Positions 1 through 7,828 of a DNA stretch of 25,238 nt are shown in pieces (the stretch's first letter is position 1; each line of letters opens with the position of its first letter). Made by a program: the position numbers and the translations under genes. The notes under the pieces are model-generated. The model saw only the letters and a program-made list of their open reading frames with translations, was not told the DNA's origin and searched no databases. The stretch is from Candidatus Alcyoniella australis (lineage in GTDB: Bacteria > Lernaellota > Lernaellaia > JAVCCG01 > Alcyoniellaceae), in contig JAVCCG010000139.1 of NCBI GenBank assembly GCA_030765605.1, positions 1-25,238 on the forward strand, given 5' to 3'.

Positions 1-85
1 CCACATTGTCATTGCAAAGCCGATTCCTGTCAATTGAAGCCCGGAAGGCACCGTACTACCGAGCATGCGATGTGGATTAGGCGGG

Positions 86-108
86 CCAGGTTAAATCACT
101 TAGCCTGG
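86..108. repeat. Inverted repeat just after hcp
   Basis: Nine-base arms, CCAGGTTAA and TTAGCCTGG, flank a five-base loop; one position pairs only as a T-G wobble in plus-strand RNA. The repeat begins two bases past the hcp stop codon. Neither side has a T-tract, so it is not a convincing intrinsic terminator. It might protect or end the hcp message. I see nothing else in bases 1-85. Confidence 0.35.
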
Positions 109-109
109 A

Positions 110-1765
110 TTATTCATGCTCGAGCATCCGGCTCAGATCGTCGTGGGGATCGCCGATCGGCATGATCCCGAACTTGTCCTGCAACACCTTGAACACGCCG
201 GGCGTGACGAACGCCGGAAGGGTCGGCCCGAGCCTGATCCCTTTGATCCCCAGATGCAGCAGACTAAGCAGGATGCAAACCGCCTTTTGCTCGTACCATG
301 AGAGCACCAAGGACAGCGGCAACCCGTTAACGTCGGTATCAAAGGCCTCGGCCAGGGCTGAGGCGACCTTTACCGCCGAGTAAGCGTCGTTGCACTGTCC
401 CACGTCGAGCAGCCGCGGCAAGCCATCGATCTCGCCGAACTCGAGCTTGTTAAAGCGGAACTTGCCGCAAGCCAACGTCATTATCAGGCAGTCCTTCGGC
501 ACGGCCTGAGCCAGCTGGGTATAGTAATTACGGCCGCTCTTGGCTCCGTCGCACCCGCCGATCAGAAAGATATGCCGCAGTGCGCCGGATTTGACCGCCT
601 CGATCACCTTATCCGCCGCTCCGAGCAGAGCGGCGTGGCCAAAGCCGACCATGATCCGCTTTTCAGGCTGATCCTCGCTAAATCCCTGGGCTGCCAATGC
701 TGCTTGGATCAGCGGGCTGAAATCGCGATCCGCGATATGTCTTACCTCGGGCCATGCCACAAGCCCGCAAGTAAAGATCCGATCGAAATAGCTTGGTTTG
801 GGCTTCTGGATACAATTGGTGGTCATCAGGATCGGGCCGGGGAACTGTTCGAACTCGCGCTGCTGATCCTGCCAAGCGCCGCCGTAGTTGCCGATCAGGT
901 GCGCATGCCGCTTGAGCCCCGGATAGCCGTTGGTCGGCAGCATCTCGCCATGGGTGTAAACGTTGATCCCCGCTCCTGCGGTCTGTTGGAGCAACGCGTC
1001 GAGGTCCTTGAGGTCGTGGCCGCTGACCAGAATCGCCTTGCCTTTGACCGGCGTGATCCTGACGGACGTCGGCTCGGGATCTCCGTAGGCCCCGGTGTTG
1101 GCCGCGTCGAGTAACTCCATGGCCAGCAGGTTGACCTCGCCGCATTCCAGGTTGAGCGCAAGCAGTTGATCGACCGACTGCTCTTGGCCTGCCAAGTAGT
1201 CCAGCGCCCGGTGGACGAACTCGTAGACCCGCGCATCCTCATGCCCCAGGATGCAGGCGTGATCCGCGTAGGCTGCCATGCCTTTGAGCCCATAGGTCAG
1301 AAGCTCTTGCAGGCCGGTCAGGTCGTCCCCCAAACGCTCGGCGCGTCGCGCGATGTTGATCGAGGCTGCGTGTGCGATCCGCTGGGCATTGTTGCCGCCA
1401 AGCTCGATTGCGGCCGGGCCGTTCAATTGCTCGGGATCGATGCCCTGGGCCCGGCATGCTTCGAGGTACATCGAGCGCGCCCGGCCTCTGTTCTCCTCCA
1501 GCTGATCGAGCAGTCCGGCCAGGCGCTGTGGATCAAAGTTGACGTTGGTGATCGTGCTGAACAGCGCCTGTTGAGTAAAGCGGTCCAGCTCCGGATCGCT
1601 CGACCCGAGCTTACGCGCCCGGTGGGCATACATCGACAAACCCTTCAGGCCGTGGACCAACAGATCTTGCAACGCCGCGGTATCCGCATCCTTGCCGCAG
1701 ACTCCGGCCACGGTGCAACCTTGGCCCTTGGCTGTCTGCTCGCATTGGTAACAGAACATGCTCAT
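110..1765 (-). CDS. hcp: Hybrid cluster protein (hydroxylamine/NO reductase), class I
   Basis: A 551-residue protein of normal length for the hybrid cluster protein family, a cytoplasmic Fe-S enzyme linked to hydroxylamine and nitric oxide reduction and to protein S-nitrosylation. The N-terminal cysteines C5, C8, C17 and C23 have the C-x2-C-x8-C-x5-C spacing of class I enzymes from anaerobes, which carry a [4Fe-4S] or related cubane. All expected ligands of the hybrid 4Fe-2S-2O cluster appear present: H250, E274, C318, C405 (the likely persulfide Cys, in IGGCDG), C433, C458 and E492, with K494 in the YEQKA motif. The start at 1765 follows an AAAAGGGG ribosome site about seven bases upstream. 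The gene is the last of a short run behind a zinc-ribbon gene (18-base gap), a ferredoxin-like gene and a CRP/FNR regulator. This matches the hcp-ferredoxin pairs under HcpR control known in anaerobes. Family assignment is secure; the physiological substrate is inferred. Confidence 0.96.
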   Translation of the reverse strand: MSMFCYQCEQTAKGQGCTVAGVCGKDADTAALQDLLVHGLKGLSMYAHRARKLGSSDPELDRFTQQALFSTITNVNFDPQRLAGLLDQLEENRGRARSMYLEACRAQGIDPEQLNGPAAIELGGNNAQRIAHAASINIARRAERLGDDLTGLQELLTYGLKGMAAYADHACILGHEDARVYEFVHRALDYLAGQEQSVDQLLALNLECGEVNLLAMELLDAANTGAYGDPEPTSVRITPVKGKAILVSGHDLKDLDALLQQTAGAGINVYTHGEMLPTNGYPGLKRHAHLIGNYGGAWQDQQREFEQFPGPILMTTNCIQKPKPSYFDRIFTCGLVAWPEVRHIADRDFSPLIQAALAAQGFSEDQPEKRIMVGFGHAALLGAADKVIEAVKSGALRHIFLIGGCDGAKSGRNYYTQLAQAVPKDCLIMTLACGKFRFNKLEFGEIDGLPRLLDVGQCNDAYSAVKVASALAEAFDTDVNGLPLSLVLSWYEQKAVCILLSLLHLGIKGIRLGPTLPAFVTPGVFKVLQDKFGIMPIGDPHDDLSRMLEHE

Positions 1766-1783
1766 CGCTAATCCCCTTTTCTT

Positions 1784-2011
1784 TTAACGATCGTTCCCAC
1801 TATCTGAATTAACTTTGTCCGGCGCTTTGCATCTGTCGGCCGCAGCGCACCAACCGCTGCAATCCTGCGCCGCACGCCCCTGAACCAGCTCTCCGCAGTG
1901 ATGGCACCGCAGGCTCGGCTCATCCGAGAACAGCTCGACCTTTGCACCGCACGCGGCACAGACATGAATGCTGGAGCTCAGCTGTCGCAAATCGCGTCCC
2001 GGACACCTCAT
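1784..2011 (-). CDS. Small Cys-rich zinc-ribbon-like protein
   Basis: A 75-residue gene that starts inside the stop of the upstream ferredoxin-like gene (ATGA overlap at 2008-2011) and stops 18 bases before hcp. It begins MRCPGRD. It has two CxxC pairs (C18/C21 and C36/C39) around VELFSDEP, then a third element, C51-x3-C55-x5-C61, of the form C..WC..A..C. The two CxxC knuckles look like a zinc ribbon or rubredoxin-like metal site; the third could bind an Fe-S cluster or more zinc. I do not know a biochemical function. The reading frame stays open further upstream inside the ferredoxin gene, but those residues are Arg-rich and unlike a protein, so the overlapping ATG is the best start. Co-translation with the ferredoxin and hcp suggests a helper or electron-transfer role, which is inference. 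Confidence 0.75.
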   Translation of the reverse strand: MRCPGRDLRQLSSSIHVCAACGAKVELFSDEPSLRCHHCGELVQGRAAQDCSGWCAAADRCKAPDKVNSDSGNDR

Positions 2012-2757
2012 CCGCAGCAGCTTCGCTCCGCGGGTGTGGACGCCGGGACAACGCTGTCCTCGAGCAGCGTGCCGTCGAGCCCCACGGTCACCACGCGCAA
2101 CGGCAAGTCGCTGCCCGCGCGATCCAACGCTGTGCGTACGGCGTGGGCCAAGCCACTGCAGCACGGTACCTCCATTTGCAGCACGGTCACCGAACGCACG
2201 CGGTTGGAAATGAAAATCCGCTCGAGCTTTTCCTCGTAGGCCGCCAAGTCGTCGAGCTTGGGGCAGCCCACGGCAACCGCCGCGCCGTCGAGAAAATCAC
2301 GATGATACTCAGCATACGCAAACGGCACGCAGTCCGCAGTGACCAACAGGTCGGCATTGTTAAAAAACACGGCATCAGGCGGCAGCAGCCTGAGCTGCAC
2401 CGGCCACTGGGACAGGCGCGAGCATATCCGACCGCCGGATTCATCAGGATGTTGGGTTTGTAAATTGCGCTGTTTGACCTGTGATCCGGGGCAGTTGAAA
2501 TGGGATGCTGCCGCAGGCTTACGCTGATTGCTCTCCACGGCCTGCGGGTCGAACTGCGGGGCCTCGCGTTCCTCGATTGTCAGCGCGCCCTCCGGGCAAT
2601 CGCCGATGCAAGCTCCCAGTCCGTCGCAGAAGATCTCGTTGACCACCTTGGCCTTGCCATCCACGATCGCCAGCGCGCCCTCGGCGCATGCTGTAACGCA
2701 CAGCCCGCAGCCCGTGCACTTGTCCTGATCAATTACAATGATCGGTCGCTTGTACAT
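2008..2757 (-). CDS. Dicluster ferredoxin-like protein of the hcp operon
   Basis: A 249-residue cytoplasmic iron-sulfur protein. The N-terminal 65 residues are a ferredoxin fold: C14-x2-C17-x2-C20-x3-C24, then C44-x5-C50-x3-C54-P. The second site has Leu at 47 where a classic cluster has its second Cys, so it may hold a three-Cys or [3Fe-4S] site. Residues from about 110 form a second domain with DLLVTADCVPFAYAE, VAVGCPKLDD and MEVPCCSG motifs; its extra cysteines suggest another metal or redox site. Proteins of this layout are known next to hcp in anaerobes, and a role as electron donor to Hcp is likely but inferred. The start at 2757 is chosen because GGAGGG lies a good distance upstream; an ATG-less extension to 2772 is less likely. 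It overlaps the next small gene by four bases and is preceded by an FNR-type palindrome. Confidence 0.85.
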   Translation of the reverse strand: MYKRPIIVIDQDKCTGCGLCVTACAEGALAIVDGKAKVVNEIFCDGLGACIGDCPEGALTIEEREAPQFDPQAVESNQRKPAAASHFNCPGSQVKQRNLQTQHPDESGGRICSRLSQWPVQLRLLPPDAVFFNNADLLVTADCVPFAYAEYHRDFLDGAAVAVGCPKLDDLAAYEEKLERIFISNRVRSVTVLQMEVPCCSGLAHAVRTALDRAGSDLPLRVVTVGLDGTLLEDSVVPASTPAERSCCG

Positions 2758-2812
2758 AACATCCCTCCACACGGTTACAGCCCCAGGCTAGGCGCTGTAT
2801 ACGCAAAGGGCT

Positions 2813-2826
2813 TTGATTAAGGTCAA
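2813..2826. promoter_or_regulatory. FNR/HcpR-type operator upstream of ferredoxin-hcp genes
   Basis: TTGATTAAGGTCAA is a near-perfect palindrome, one base away from the FNR consensus TTGAT-N4-ATCAA. It sits in the 103-base gap between the CRP/FNR-type regulator gene and the ferredoxin gene. A TAGCCT element on the minus strand (2785-2790) lies about 32 bases from the palindrome centre, the geometry of a class II activated promoter with the site at -41.5. An alternative TATACA (2796-2801) would put the site over the -35 region. The adjacent regulator is the obvious ligand; binding is inferred. Confidence 0.6.
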
Positions 2827-2860
2827 ATAAATATAAAAAGACTTGGAGGCCGAGGATTGG

Positions 2861-3547
2861 CTAGTCGCCGGATGCAGCCCGTTCGAGCTCGTTCACGTCG
2901 AGCACGACCACCTCGTGTCTTCCAACCTCCAGGGCCCCTAGGGCTTGCAGGCTGTACAGGGCACGCGAAATTACCTCGTTGACCGTTCCCAGACGTTGGG
3001 CGAGCTGCCCCTTGGTCATGCCCAGGGGAATCACTGCTCCGGGCTTGAGTTTGATCTTGTGTAACCGGGACTCGCGCAGCAGGTAGACCGCAAGCCTGGT
3101 CTTAACGTCCTTAAGTGAAAGGTCGTCCACTAAGTCGACCATCGTGCGCAGCCATTTGGCCAGTGCGCCGATAAAACGGAAGGTGGTCTGCGGGCTGTGC
3201 TCGAGCATCTGCCGAAACGGTTCAGCCGCCACCGCGATCAGCTCGCAGTGCACGAGGGTCATGGCCGAAGCAGGGAAAATTCGGTCAGTGAAAATAGCGG
3301 CCTCGGCAAAGCTCTGCCGTGGATGGACCAAGTGCAGAATCTGTTCGCGCCCCTGGGCATTCACGCGATAGATTTTCACTACCCCGTCGGCCAACACGTA
3401 AAAACGGTTGCAGTGCTCACCCTCAGAGAACAATAGAGTCTGTGGTTTGACCTGCTCTGTGTGGCAAATCAAGGCCAACTCGTCAAGCTCCTCGGACCTA
3501 AGCTCCGAGAATATCGCACAGCTTTCCAAAACAGATCGGATGTCCAT
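2861..3547 (-). CDS. CRP/FNR-family transcription regulator (HcpR-like)
   Basis: A 228-residue cytoplasmic DNA-binding regulator. The N-terminal part (about residues 10-120) is a cyclic-nucleotide-binding-type beta barrel with SEGEHCNRFYVLADGVVKIY, followed by a long dimerisation helix near 130-150. A C-terminal winged helix-turn-helix (about 165-215) contains MTKGQLAQRLGTVNEVISRA, the family recognition helix. There is no FNR-type N-terminal Cys cluster, so oxygen sensing through a [4Fe-4S] centre is unlikely; heme, NO or another effector is possible. Placement directly before a ferredoxin-hcp operon, with an FNR-type palindrome between, is the arrangement of HcpR-type regulators that control hcp. 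I chose the ATG at 3547 because the in-frame ATG at 3562 directly precedes a TATAAT that is probably the -10 element. The specific identity as HcpR is inference. Confidence 0.88.
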   Translation of the reverse strand: MDIRSVLESCAIFSELRSEELDELALICHTEQVKPQTLLFSEGEHCNRFYVLADGVVKIYRVNAQGREQILHLVHPRQSFAEAAIFTDRIFPASAMTLVHCELIAVAAEPFRQMLEHSPQTTFRFIGALAKWLRTMVDLVDDLSLKDVKTRLAVYLLRESRLHKIKLKPGAVIPLGMTKGQLAQRLGTVNEVISRALYSLQALGALEVGRHEVVVLDVNELERAASGD

Positions 3548-3553
3548 TAAATG

Positions 3554-3559
3554 ATTATA
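3554..3559 (-). promoter_or_regulatory. Candidate -10 element for the CRP/FNR gene
   Basis: TATAAT on the minus strand ends seven bases before the chosen ATG at 3547, so transcription could begin at or near the A of the start codon, giving a leaderless or very short-leader message. I see no good -35 match 15-18 bases upstream and no Shine-Dalgarno sequence, which fits a leaderless start but leaves the promoter weakly supported. Confidence 0.35.
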
Positions 3560-3604
3560 CATTACCGCAAAGTTGCGCGAGCTCCGGAAAAAGCACCTTT
3601 AATT

Positions 3605-3631
3605 AAAAAGGGCCGCCCGGCTGGGCGGCCC
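3605..3631 (-). terminator. Intrinsic terminator of the C25 peptidase gene
   Basis: A perfect nine-base-pair stem (GGGCCGCCC with GGGCGGCCC) and four-base loop is followed on the minus strand by TTTTTAATT. It lies 23 bases past the peptidase stop codon and separates that gene from the regulator downstream. Confidence 0.92.
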
Positions 3632-3654
3632 TTGGTTTGCGGTTGTTCGATTAT

Positions 3655-6312
3655 TTACAGGGCGCAGCCTCCACAGGCGTCGTCGTCGTCATCGTCGTCG
3701 CCGCCTCCGCCCGCGATCGTGGCGTCGCCGGTGTTGGAGTAGTCAGAGTCGCCGGCGTCGTCGCTGGTGGCGTAAACGCGATAGAAGTAATGGCCCGCTG
3801 ACAGGCCCGCGTCGCTGTATCCCGTGGCGTCGGCCGCCACCTGCGTCAACTCCTCGAAGTCCTCATCGGAGTCCAGCGAGCGCTCGATCACATAGCCGCC
3901 CTCGGCCGTGGAATTGTCCTCCCAGGTCAGGGCGATCGATGAATCGCCCCCAGCCGCCGCCAGGTTGGTCGGCGCCGCCGGAGTGGTGGTCGCCTCGACC
4001 TCGCTGGTCGCCTCGGAGTCCATCACCACGGTGAAAGCCGTAACCTTGTAGGTGGCGCAGTTGCACTCGGTAAGAGTGGCGTCGACGTACTCGGTGGCGT
4101 CGGCCGCAGTGGCGCCGACCTCGGTGAAGTCGGTCTCGCCCTCAAGCTTACGCCAGACGTGATAGCCGTCCTCGCCGTTGGAATTGTCGTTCCAGCTCAG
4201 TGCGATTTCGGTGTCGGACTGCGCCACGGCGGCCAAGCCGTCCGGCGCCAGCGGCGGAGTACCGGCCACGACCACGTCGGAGTACTGGCTGTAGAGGGCT
4301 CCCTTGGTCGCGCGCACGCGATACTCGTAGGCCGCGGCCTCGTCCATGCCGGAGTCGGTGTAGGTCAGGCTGTCGGCGGCAGCGGTGCCGATCACCGCCC
4401 AGGCGTCCTTGGAACCGGCGGCGCGACGCTCGACCTCGAAGCCGTCCTCATCGGCCGACTGGTCGAACCAGGTCAGCACGATATCTCCGGCCGGAGTACC
4501 GGCACCTGCAAGATTAGCCGGACCGGGGGCCAGGGGCAGCTCGATCGCCGGATCGCCCTGCCACAGATAGATGTGGAAGTTGCGGCCGTAGGTCGAGGTC
4601 TCGCCGTACTGCGTGATCAGCTCGGCCAGCGCGTCGTTGTGCACGTAGCCGATCTCGGTGATTCCCTTCTCCCAGGTCGCGCGGTAGAGGTACTTGTCGT
4701 AGTCGTGGTTGGGAACGGTGTAGCTCGACAGCGTGCTGCCCAGGAACGAGACCGCGCCCTGGTCCTGCAGCACCCAAGCCTCGCCAAAGACCTTGCTCGA
4801 TTCGGAGAGCATCATGTTCAGGCAGGCGATGGAGTAGATCACCGGAGTCAGCGCGCCGTTGGTCAGGGCCAGGACGTCGTCGTTGTCGTAGCTCTCGCCG
4901 GGCACGTCCCACGACCACCATTCGGTCTCCGAGCCGTGGCCGCGATAGTTGATCAGAGCCCGGCCCTCTTCGACCGCGGCGGTGATCGTGGCGTTGGTCA
5001 CGCCGCTGATGTGGCCGTAGGCGGTCTGGAACACCGGCGGCCACTCGGTGTAGGCGTAGGTGCGGATCTGCTCGGAGCACTCGACGTACTTGCCCGGAGC
5101 GCTCTGCTTGTGCGCCATCAACACGGTCTTGGAACGCCACTCGCCGGGAGCGGCCTGGTTGACGAAGTTCTCGATCTTGTCGATCGCCCAGTCGACCTCG
5201 TCCTCGGAGGCCGCGGAGATACGTCCCAGACCCACGTCGGCGTAGGGGTCGGCGCCGGCCAGCCGCGAGTACCAGGTATCGCCCGGGCAGCCAGAGTAAT
5301 ATCCGCAGCCGAACTCGCTGGAGGGGACCAAGTGCCAGGGGATCTCGCCGCTGTCGATGTCGCCCAGCAGCAGCACGTAGTCCAGATCGGCCGGAGTGGC
5401 GCTGTCGTATTCGGCCTGGATGTAGGCCTTGATCGCGGTGTCCGTGGTGCCGGTGGCGCTGGTGTCAACGGCGCTGACGCTTAGTCCCTGGGCGGTCCAC
5501 AGGTCGACCAGCGCCGTAGCGTTGTCGAGGTAGGCGGGCTCGGCGATGATCAGGTAGTCGATGCCGGCCTTGTTCCGCGATTCGTCGATCTCGGTCAGTT
5601 CCATCTGTTCGTAGTTGATCACCAACGAGCGATAGGTGCGGGCCCACTTGGAGTCGACCGCGCTGGGCTCGAAGCGCAGTGCCGAACGCTCGTCAATCCC
5701 CTCGTAGGAGAGCCGCACGGTTACCGAGGTCGTTACCTGCATCGAGTCGCTGGTCGCGTCGTAGCGTAGCGGCGCGAAGCTCAGAGTGACCACGCGCAGG
5801 TCGCGCAGGATCGAGGGCTCGGAGAGGCTGACCAGCTCGGCCGGATAGAGCTCGGGCAGACTGTAGCCAGCGGGCTCGAAGTCGAAGTCCACGGGCGTCT
5901 GATCGTCGGTGGTCGGGGTCTGGAACGGGAAGGGCAGGATGCCCTCGATCACGTTCTGTTCGACCTCGAGCACCTCGACCTGCACGCCGCTGCCGGCCGG
6001 AATGGCGACCATCTCGCGGATCAGCGGCAACTCGGGCCAGCCGATCTGCTGGGTCATGCCCTCACCGGGGATATTAAGCCAGGTGAACAGCGGTCCGCCC
6101 ACGTCCACATGGCTGGCGTAGACGCCGGGAACCTGGATCTCGATCACGGTCTCATAAGCATTGTGCGATAGCACCGAGACGCTGGGATCGACTTGAGGGC
6201 TGCCCTCGTCCAGCCGCAGAAAGCCTGCACTCTGGGCCGATACTCCGCCGGCCATCAGCGCGATACATAACGTCGAAAGCACAAGGATAAGCAAATGGGT
6301 CTTTCCACTCAT
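3655..6312 (-). CDS. Secreted gingipain-type (C25) cysteine peptidase with three Fn3 domains and Asp/Cys tail
   Basis: An 885-residue exported peptidase. Residues 1-26 are a signal peptide (basic start, LLILVLSTLCIALMAGG core, likely cut after VSA). Residues 30-235 look like the gingipain propeptide region. The catalytic domain (about 250-595) has YLIIAEPAYLD, LLLGDID, INYRGHGSE with the catalytic His H459, and YSIACLNM with the nucleophile Cys C497, then the typical FLGSTLSS and LWQGDPAIEL segments. Three fibronectin type III domains follow at about 597-687, 688-778 and 779-867. The protein ends with Gly, seven Asp (872-878) and ACGGCAL. There is no C-terminal membrane helix, no basic tail and no obvious type IX secretion domain. 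AAGGA lies about seven bases before the ATG. It is a single-gene unit between ftsZ and the regulator, with its own terminator. Family is secure; substrate and final location are unknown. Confidence 0.93.
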   Translation of the reverse strand: MSGKTHLLILVLSTLCIALMAGGVSAQSAGFLRLDEGSPQVDPSVSVLSHNAYETVIEIQVPGVYASHVDVGGPLFTWLNIPGEGMTQQIGWPELPLIREMVAIPAGSGVQVEVLEVEQNVIEGILPFPFQTPTTDDQTPVDFDFEPAGYSLPELYPAELVSLSEPSILRDLRVVTLSFAPLRYDATSDSMQVTTSVTVRLSYEGIDERSALRFEPSAVDSKWARTYRSLVINYEQMELTEIDESRNKAGIDYLIIAEPAYLDNATALVDLWTAQGLSVSAVDTSATGTTDTAIKAYIQAEYDSATPADLDYVLLLGDIDSGEIPWHLVPSSEFGCGYYSGCPGDTWYSRLAGADPYADVGLGRISAASEDEVDWAIDKIENFVNQAAPGEWRSKTVLMAHKQSAPGKYVECSEQIRTYAYTEWPPVFQTAYGHISGVTNATITAAVEEGRALINYRGHGSETEWWSWDVPGESYDNDDVLALTNGALTPVIYSIACLNMMLSESSKVFGEAWVLQDQGAVSFLGSTLSSYTVPNHDYDKYLYRATWEKGITEIGYVHNDALAELITQYGETSTYGRNFHIYLWQGDPAIELPLAPGPANLAGAGTPAGDIVLTWFDQSADEDGFEVERRAAGSKDAWAVIGTAAADSLTYTDSGMDEAAAYEYRVRATKGALYSQYSDVVVAGTPPLAPDGLAAVAQSDTEIALSWNDNSNGEDGYHVWRKLEGETDFTEVGATAADATEYVDATLTECNCATYKVTAFTVVMDSEATSEVEATTTPAAPTNLAAAGGDSSIALTWEDNSTAEGGYVIERSLDSDEDFEELTQVAADATGYSDAGLSAGHYFYRVYATSDDAGDSDYSNTGDATIAGGGGDDDDDDDACGGCAL

Positions 6313-6425
6313 GGTAATTTCCTTTTTTGCCTCGTTATTCGATTATGGAGCGCGTGAATAGGCTAACAGCATCCGCGCAATAGTTAAAGCCTCGAACAAG
6401 GGCTCGGATTATCTTGGAAATATGA

Positions 6426-6454
6426 ATTATAGCGCAAGATTGCGGCCATTGAAG
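6426..6454 (-). promoter_or_regulatory. Candidate promoter for the C25 peptidase gene
   Basis: A consensus TATAAT at 6426-6431 on the minus strand lies about 114 bases before the peptidase start. The -35 position 17 bases upstream reads CTTCAA, a weak match. It is the only strong -10 box I see between the ftsZ terminator and the peptidase gene. The leader of about 100 bases shows nothing further I can name. Confidence 0.4.
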
Positions 6455-6489
6455 CGCCGATTGCGTGCCCCTGCTTCAAAAAGGAAGGA

Positions 6490-6529
6490 GGGGTCCGCCC
6501 CTGAAATTGCGCCCCCAGGGACGGACCCT
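6490..6529. repeat. Long imperfect palindrome, REP-like
   Basis: Arms GGGTCCGCCCCTG (6491-6503) and CAGGGACGGACCC (6516-6528) pair over 13 positions with one mismatch, which becomes a G-U pair in minus-strand RNA; the loop is 12 bases. The flanks are non-coding and the CAGGGACGGACCC type of arm resembles the dispersed REP palindromes linked to REP-associated tyrosine transposases. On the minus strand a TTCCTTTTT run lies 9 bases beyond, so it could also be a back-up terminator for ftsZ. Confidence 0.5.
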
Positions 6530-6542
6530 TACCAAGTGAGGA

Positions 6543-6568
6543 ATAAAAGCGGGAATAGAACTCCCGCT
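6543..6568 (-). terminator. Likely intrinsic terminator of the dcw operon after ftsZ
   Basis: The stem AGCGGGA/TCCCGCT with a seven-base loop is followed on the minus strand by TTTTATTCC. It starts 43 bases after the ftsZ stop codon. The stem is short, so termination may be partial, perhaps helped by the larger palindrome just downstream. Confidence 0.65.
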
Positions 6569-6611
6569 AGGAGGCTGATTTAAAAAGAACGCGTTTGGAG
6601 TCCATCGTTCG

Positions 6612-7805
6612 TCAGTCGGCCTTGCGCCTGATGAACGTCGGAATGTCGTACTCATCCTCATCAGCGCGCGGCCTGGCGCTGGGCCGAACCGGGGTGCTAA
6701 CCGCGACCTTGGACTGCGGTACGTAAGCCTGCTCGATCACCTCGGGCCGCTGGACCTCGGGCTCCTCGGGCCGGCGCTGAAATTTCAACCGCTCGCGGCG
6801 CGACAGCGCGTTGCTCAGGTACGTCACTTGCTCCTGGGTCTGTTCGAGCTGCTCGACCTGATCAAAGCCGGTGGCGATCACCGTGATGCGCATCTGATCC
6901 TGCATCCGCTCGTCGATCACCGCGCCGAAGATGATGTTGGCACCCGGATCCGCGGCCTCCTGAATCATCTCCGAGGCTTCGCTGACCTCGGCCAGGGTCA
7001 GGTCGTGTCCGCCGGTGACGTTGATCAGCACGCCCTTGGCGCCGTCGATGGCGATGTTTTCCAGCAGCGGCGAGCTGATCGCGGCCTGGGCCGCGTCGAT
7101 GGCGCGGGTCGAGCCCGAGGCCACGCCGGTCCCCATCAGCGCCAGTCCCATGCCGCGCATGATCGTGCGCACGTCGGCCAGGTCGAGGTTGATCACGCCG
7201 GGAACGACGATCAAATCGGAGATCGACTGGACGGCCTGGAGCAGGATCTCGTCGGCGCGCTTGAACGCGTCGAGCATCGTCATGTCCTTGCCCGCGAGGT
7301 TGATCAGCTTTTGGTTGGGGATCGTGATCAGCGTATCGACGTACTGTCGAAGCTTGTCGATCCCCTCCTCGGCCTGCCGCATCCGACGCGAGCCCTCGAA
7401 CAGGAACGGCTTGGTGACCACCGCCACGGTCAGCGCATCGGTCTCGCGCGCCAGCTCGGCGATGATCGGCGCCGCGCCCGTGCCCGTGCCGCCGCCCATC
7501 CCGGCGGTGATGAACACCATGTCGGTGTCCTCCAGCGCCTTGACCAGCTCGTCACGGCTGTTGATCGCAGCCTCGCATCCGACCTCGGGATTGCCCCCAG
7601 CCCCCAGGCCGCTGCCGAGCTGAACCGTCTGTTCGGCCCGCGAACTGAGCAGCGCCTGCTGGTCGGTGTTCGTGGCGATAAAGCGCACGCCCGCCATTCC
7701 GGCGCTGACCATCGTGTTGACGGCGTTGCCGCCGCCGCCCCCGACGCCGACCACCTTGATCGTCGCCTTTTGCTTGTCCGAGACTTGCTCGACGAAGTTA
7801 AACAT
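6612..7805 (-). CDS. ftsZ: Cell division GTPase FtsZ
   Basis: A 397-residue tubulin-like GTPase that polymerises into the division ring on the cytoplasmic face of the membrane. The glycine-rich start of the GTPase domain ([13 protein letters not shown], 18-30) and the tubulin signature GGGTGTG (104-110) are intact, as is the T7-loop region NLDLADV needed for hydrolysis. After a variable Pro/Arg-rich linker (about 330-380), the protein ends with [12 protein letters not shown], the conserved C-terminal peptide that binds FtsA and other partners. The length is usual. GGAGG lies ten bases before the ATG. It is the last gene of the dcw cluster, separated from ftsA by an unusually long 46-base gap containing a hairpin, and followed by a terminator. 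Confidence 0.98.
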   Translation of the reverse strand: MFNFVEQVSDKQKATIKVVGVGGGGGNAVNTMVSAGMAGVRFIATNTDQQALLSSRAEQTVQLGSGLGAGGNPEVGCEAAINSRDELVKALEDTDMVFITAGMGGGTGTGAAPIIAELARETDALTVAVVTKPFLFEGSRRMRQAEEGIDKLRQYVDTLITIPNQKLINLAGKDMTMLDAFKRADEILLQAVQSISDLIVVPGVINLDLADVRTIMRGMGLALMGTGVASGSTRAIDAAQAAISSPLLENIAIDGAKGVLINVTGGHDLTLAEVSEASEMIQEAADPGANIIFGAVIDERMQDQMRITVIATGFDQVEQLEQTQEQVTYLSNALSRRERLKFQRRPEEPEVQRPEVIEQAYVPQSKVAVSTPVRPSARPRADEDEYDIPTFIRRKAD

Positions 7806-7828
7806 CCCTATGCCTCCAAACGCTTTTC

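Noticed and set aside
2008-2019. The ferredoxin-like protein also ends in SCCG, like the Asp-tail protein
   Set aside because: It has no signal peptide, no Asp tract and no Gly linker, so I treat the similar last residues as coincidence.
2008-2757. Frameshift joining the ferredoxin-like protein to the Cys-rich downstream frame
   Set aside because: A clean ATGA stop-start overlap and a good MRCPG start fit two coupled genes better than one broken gene.
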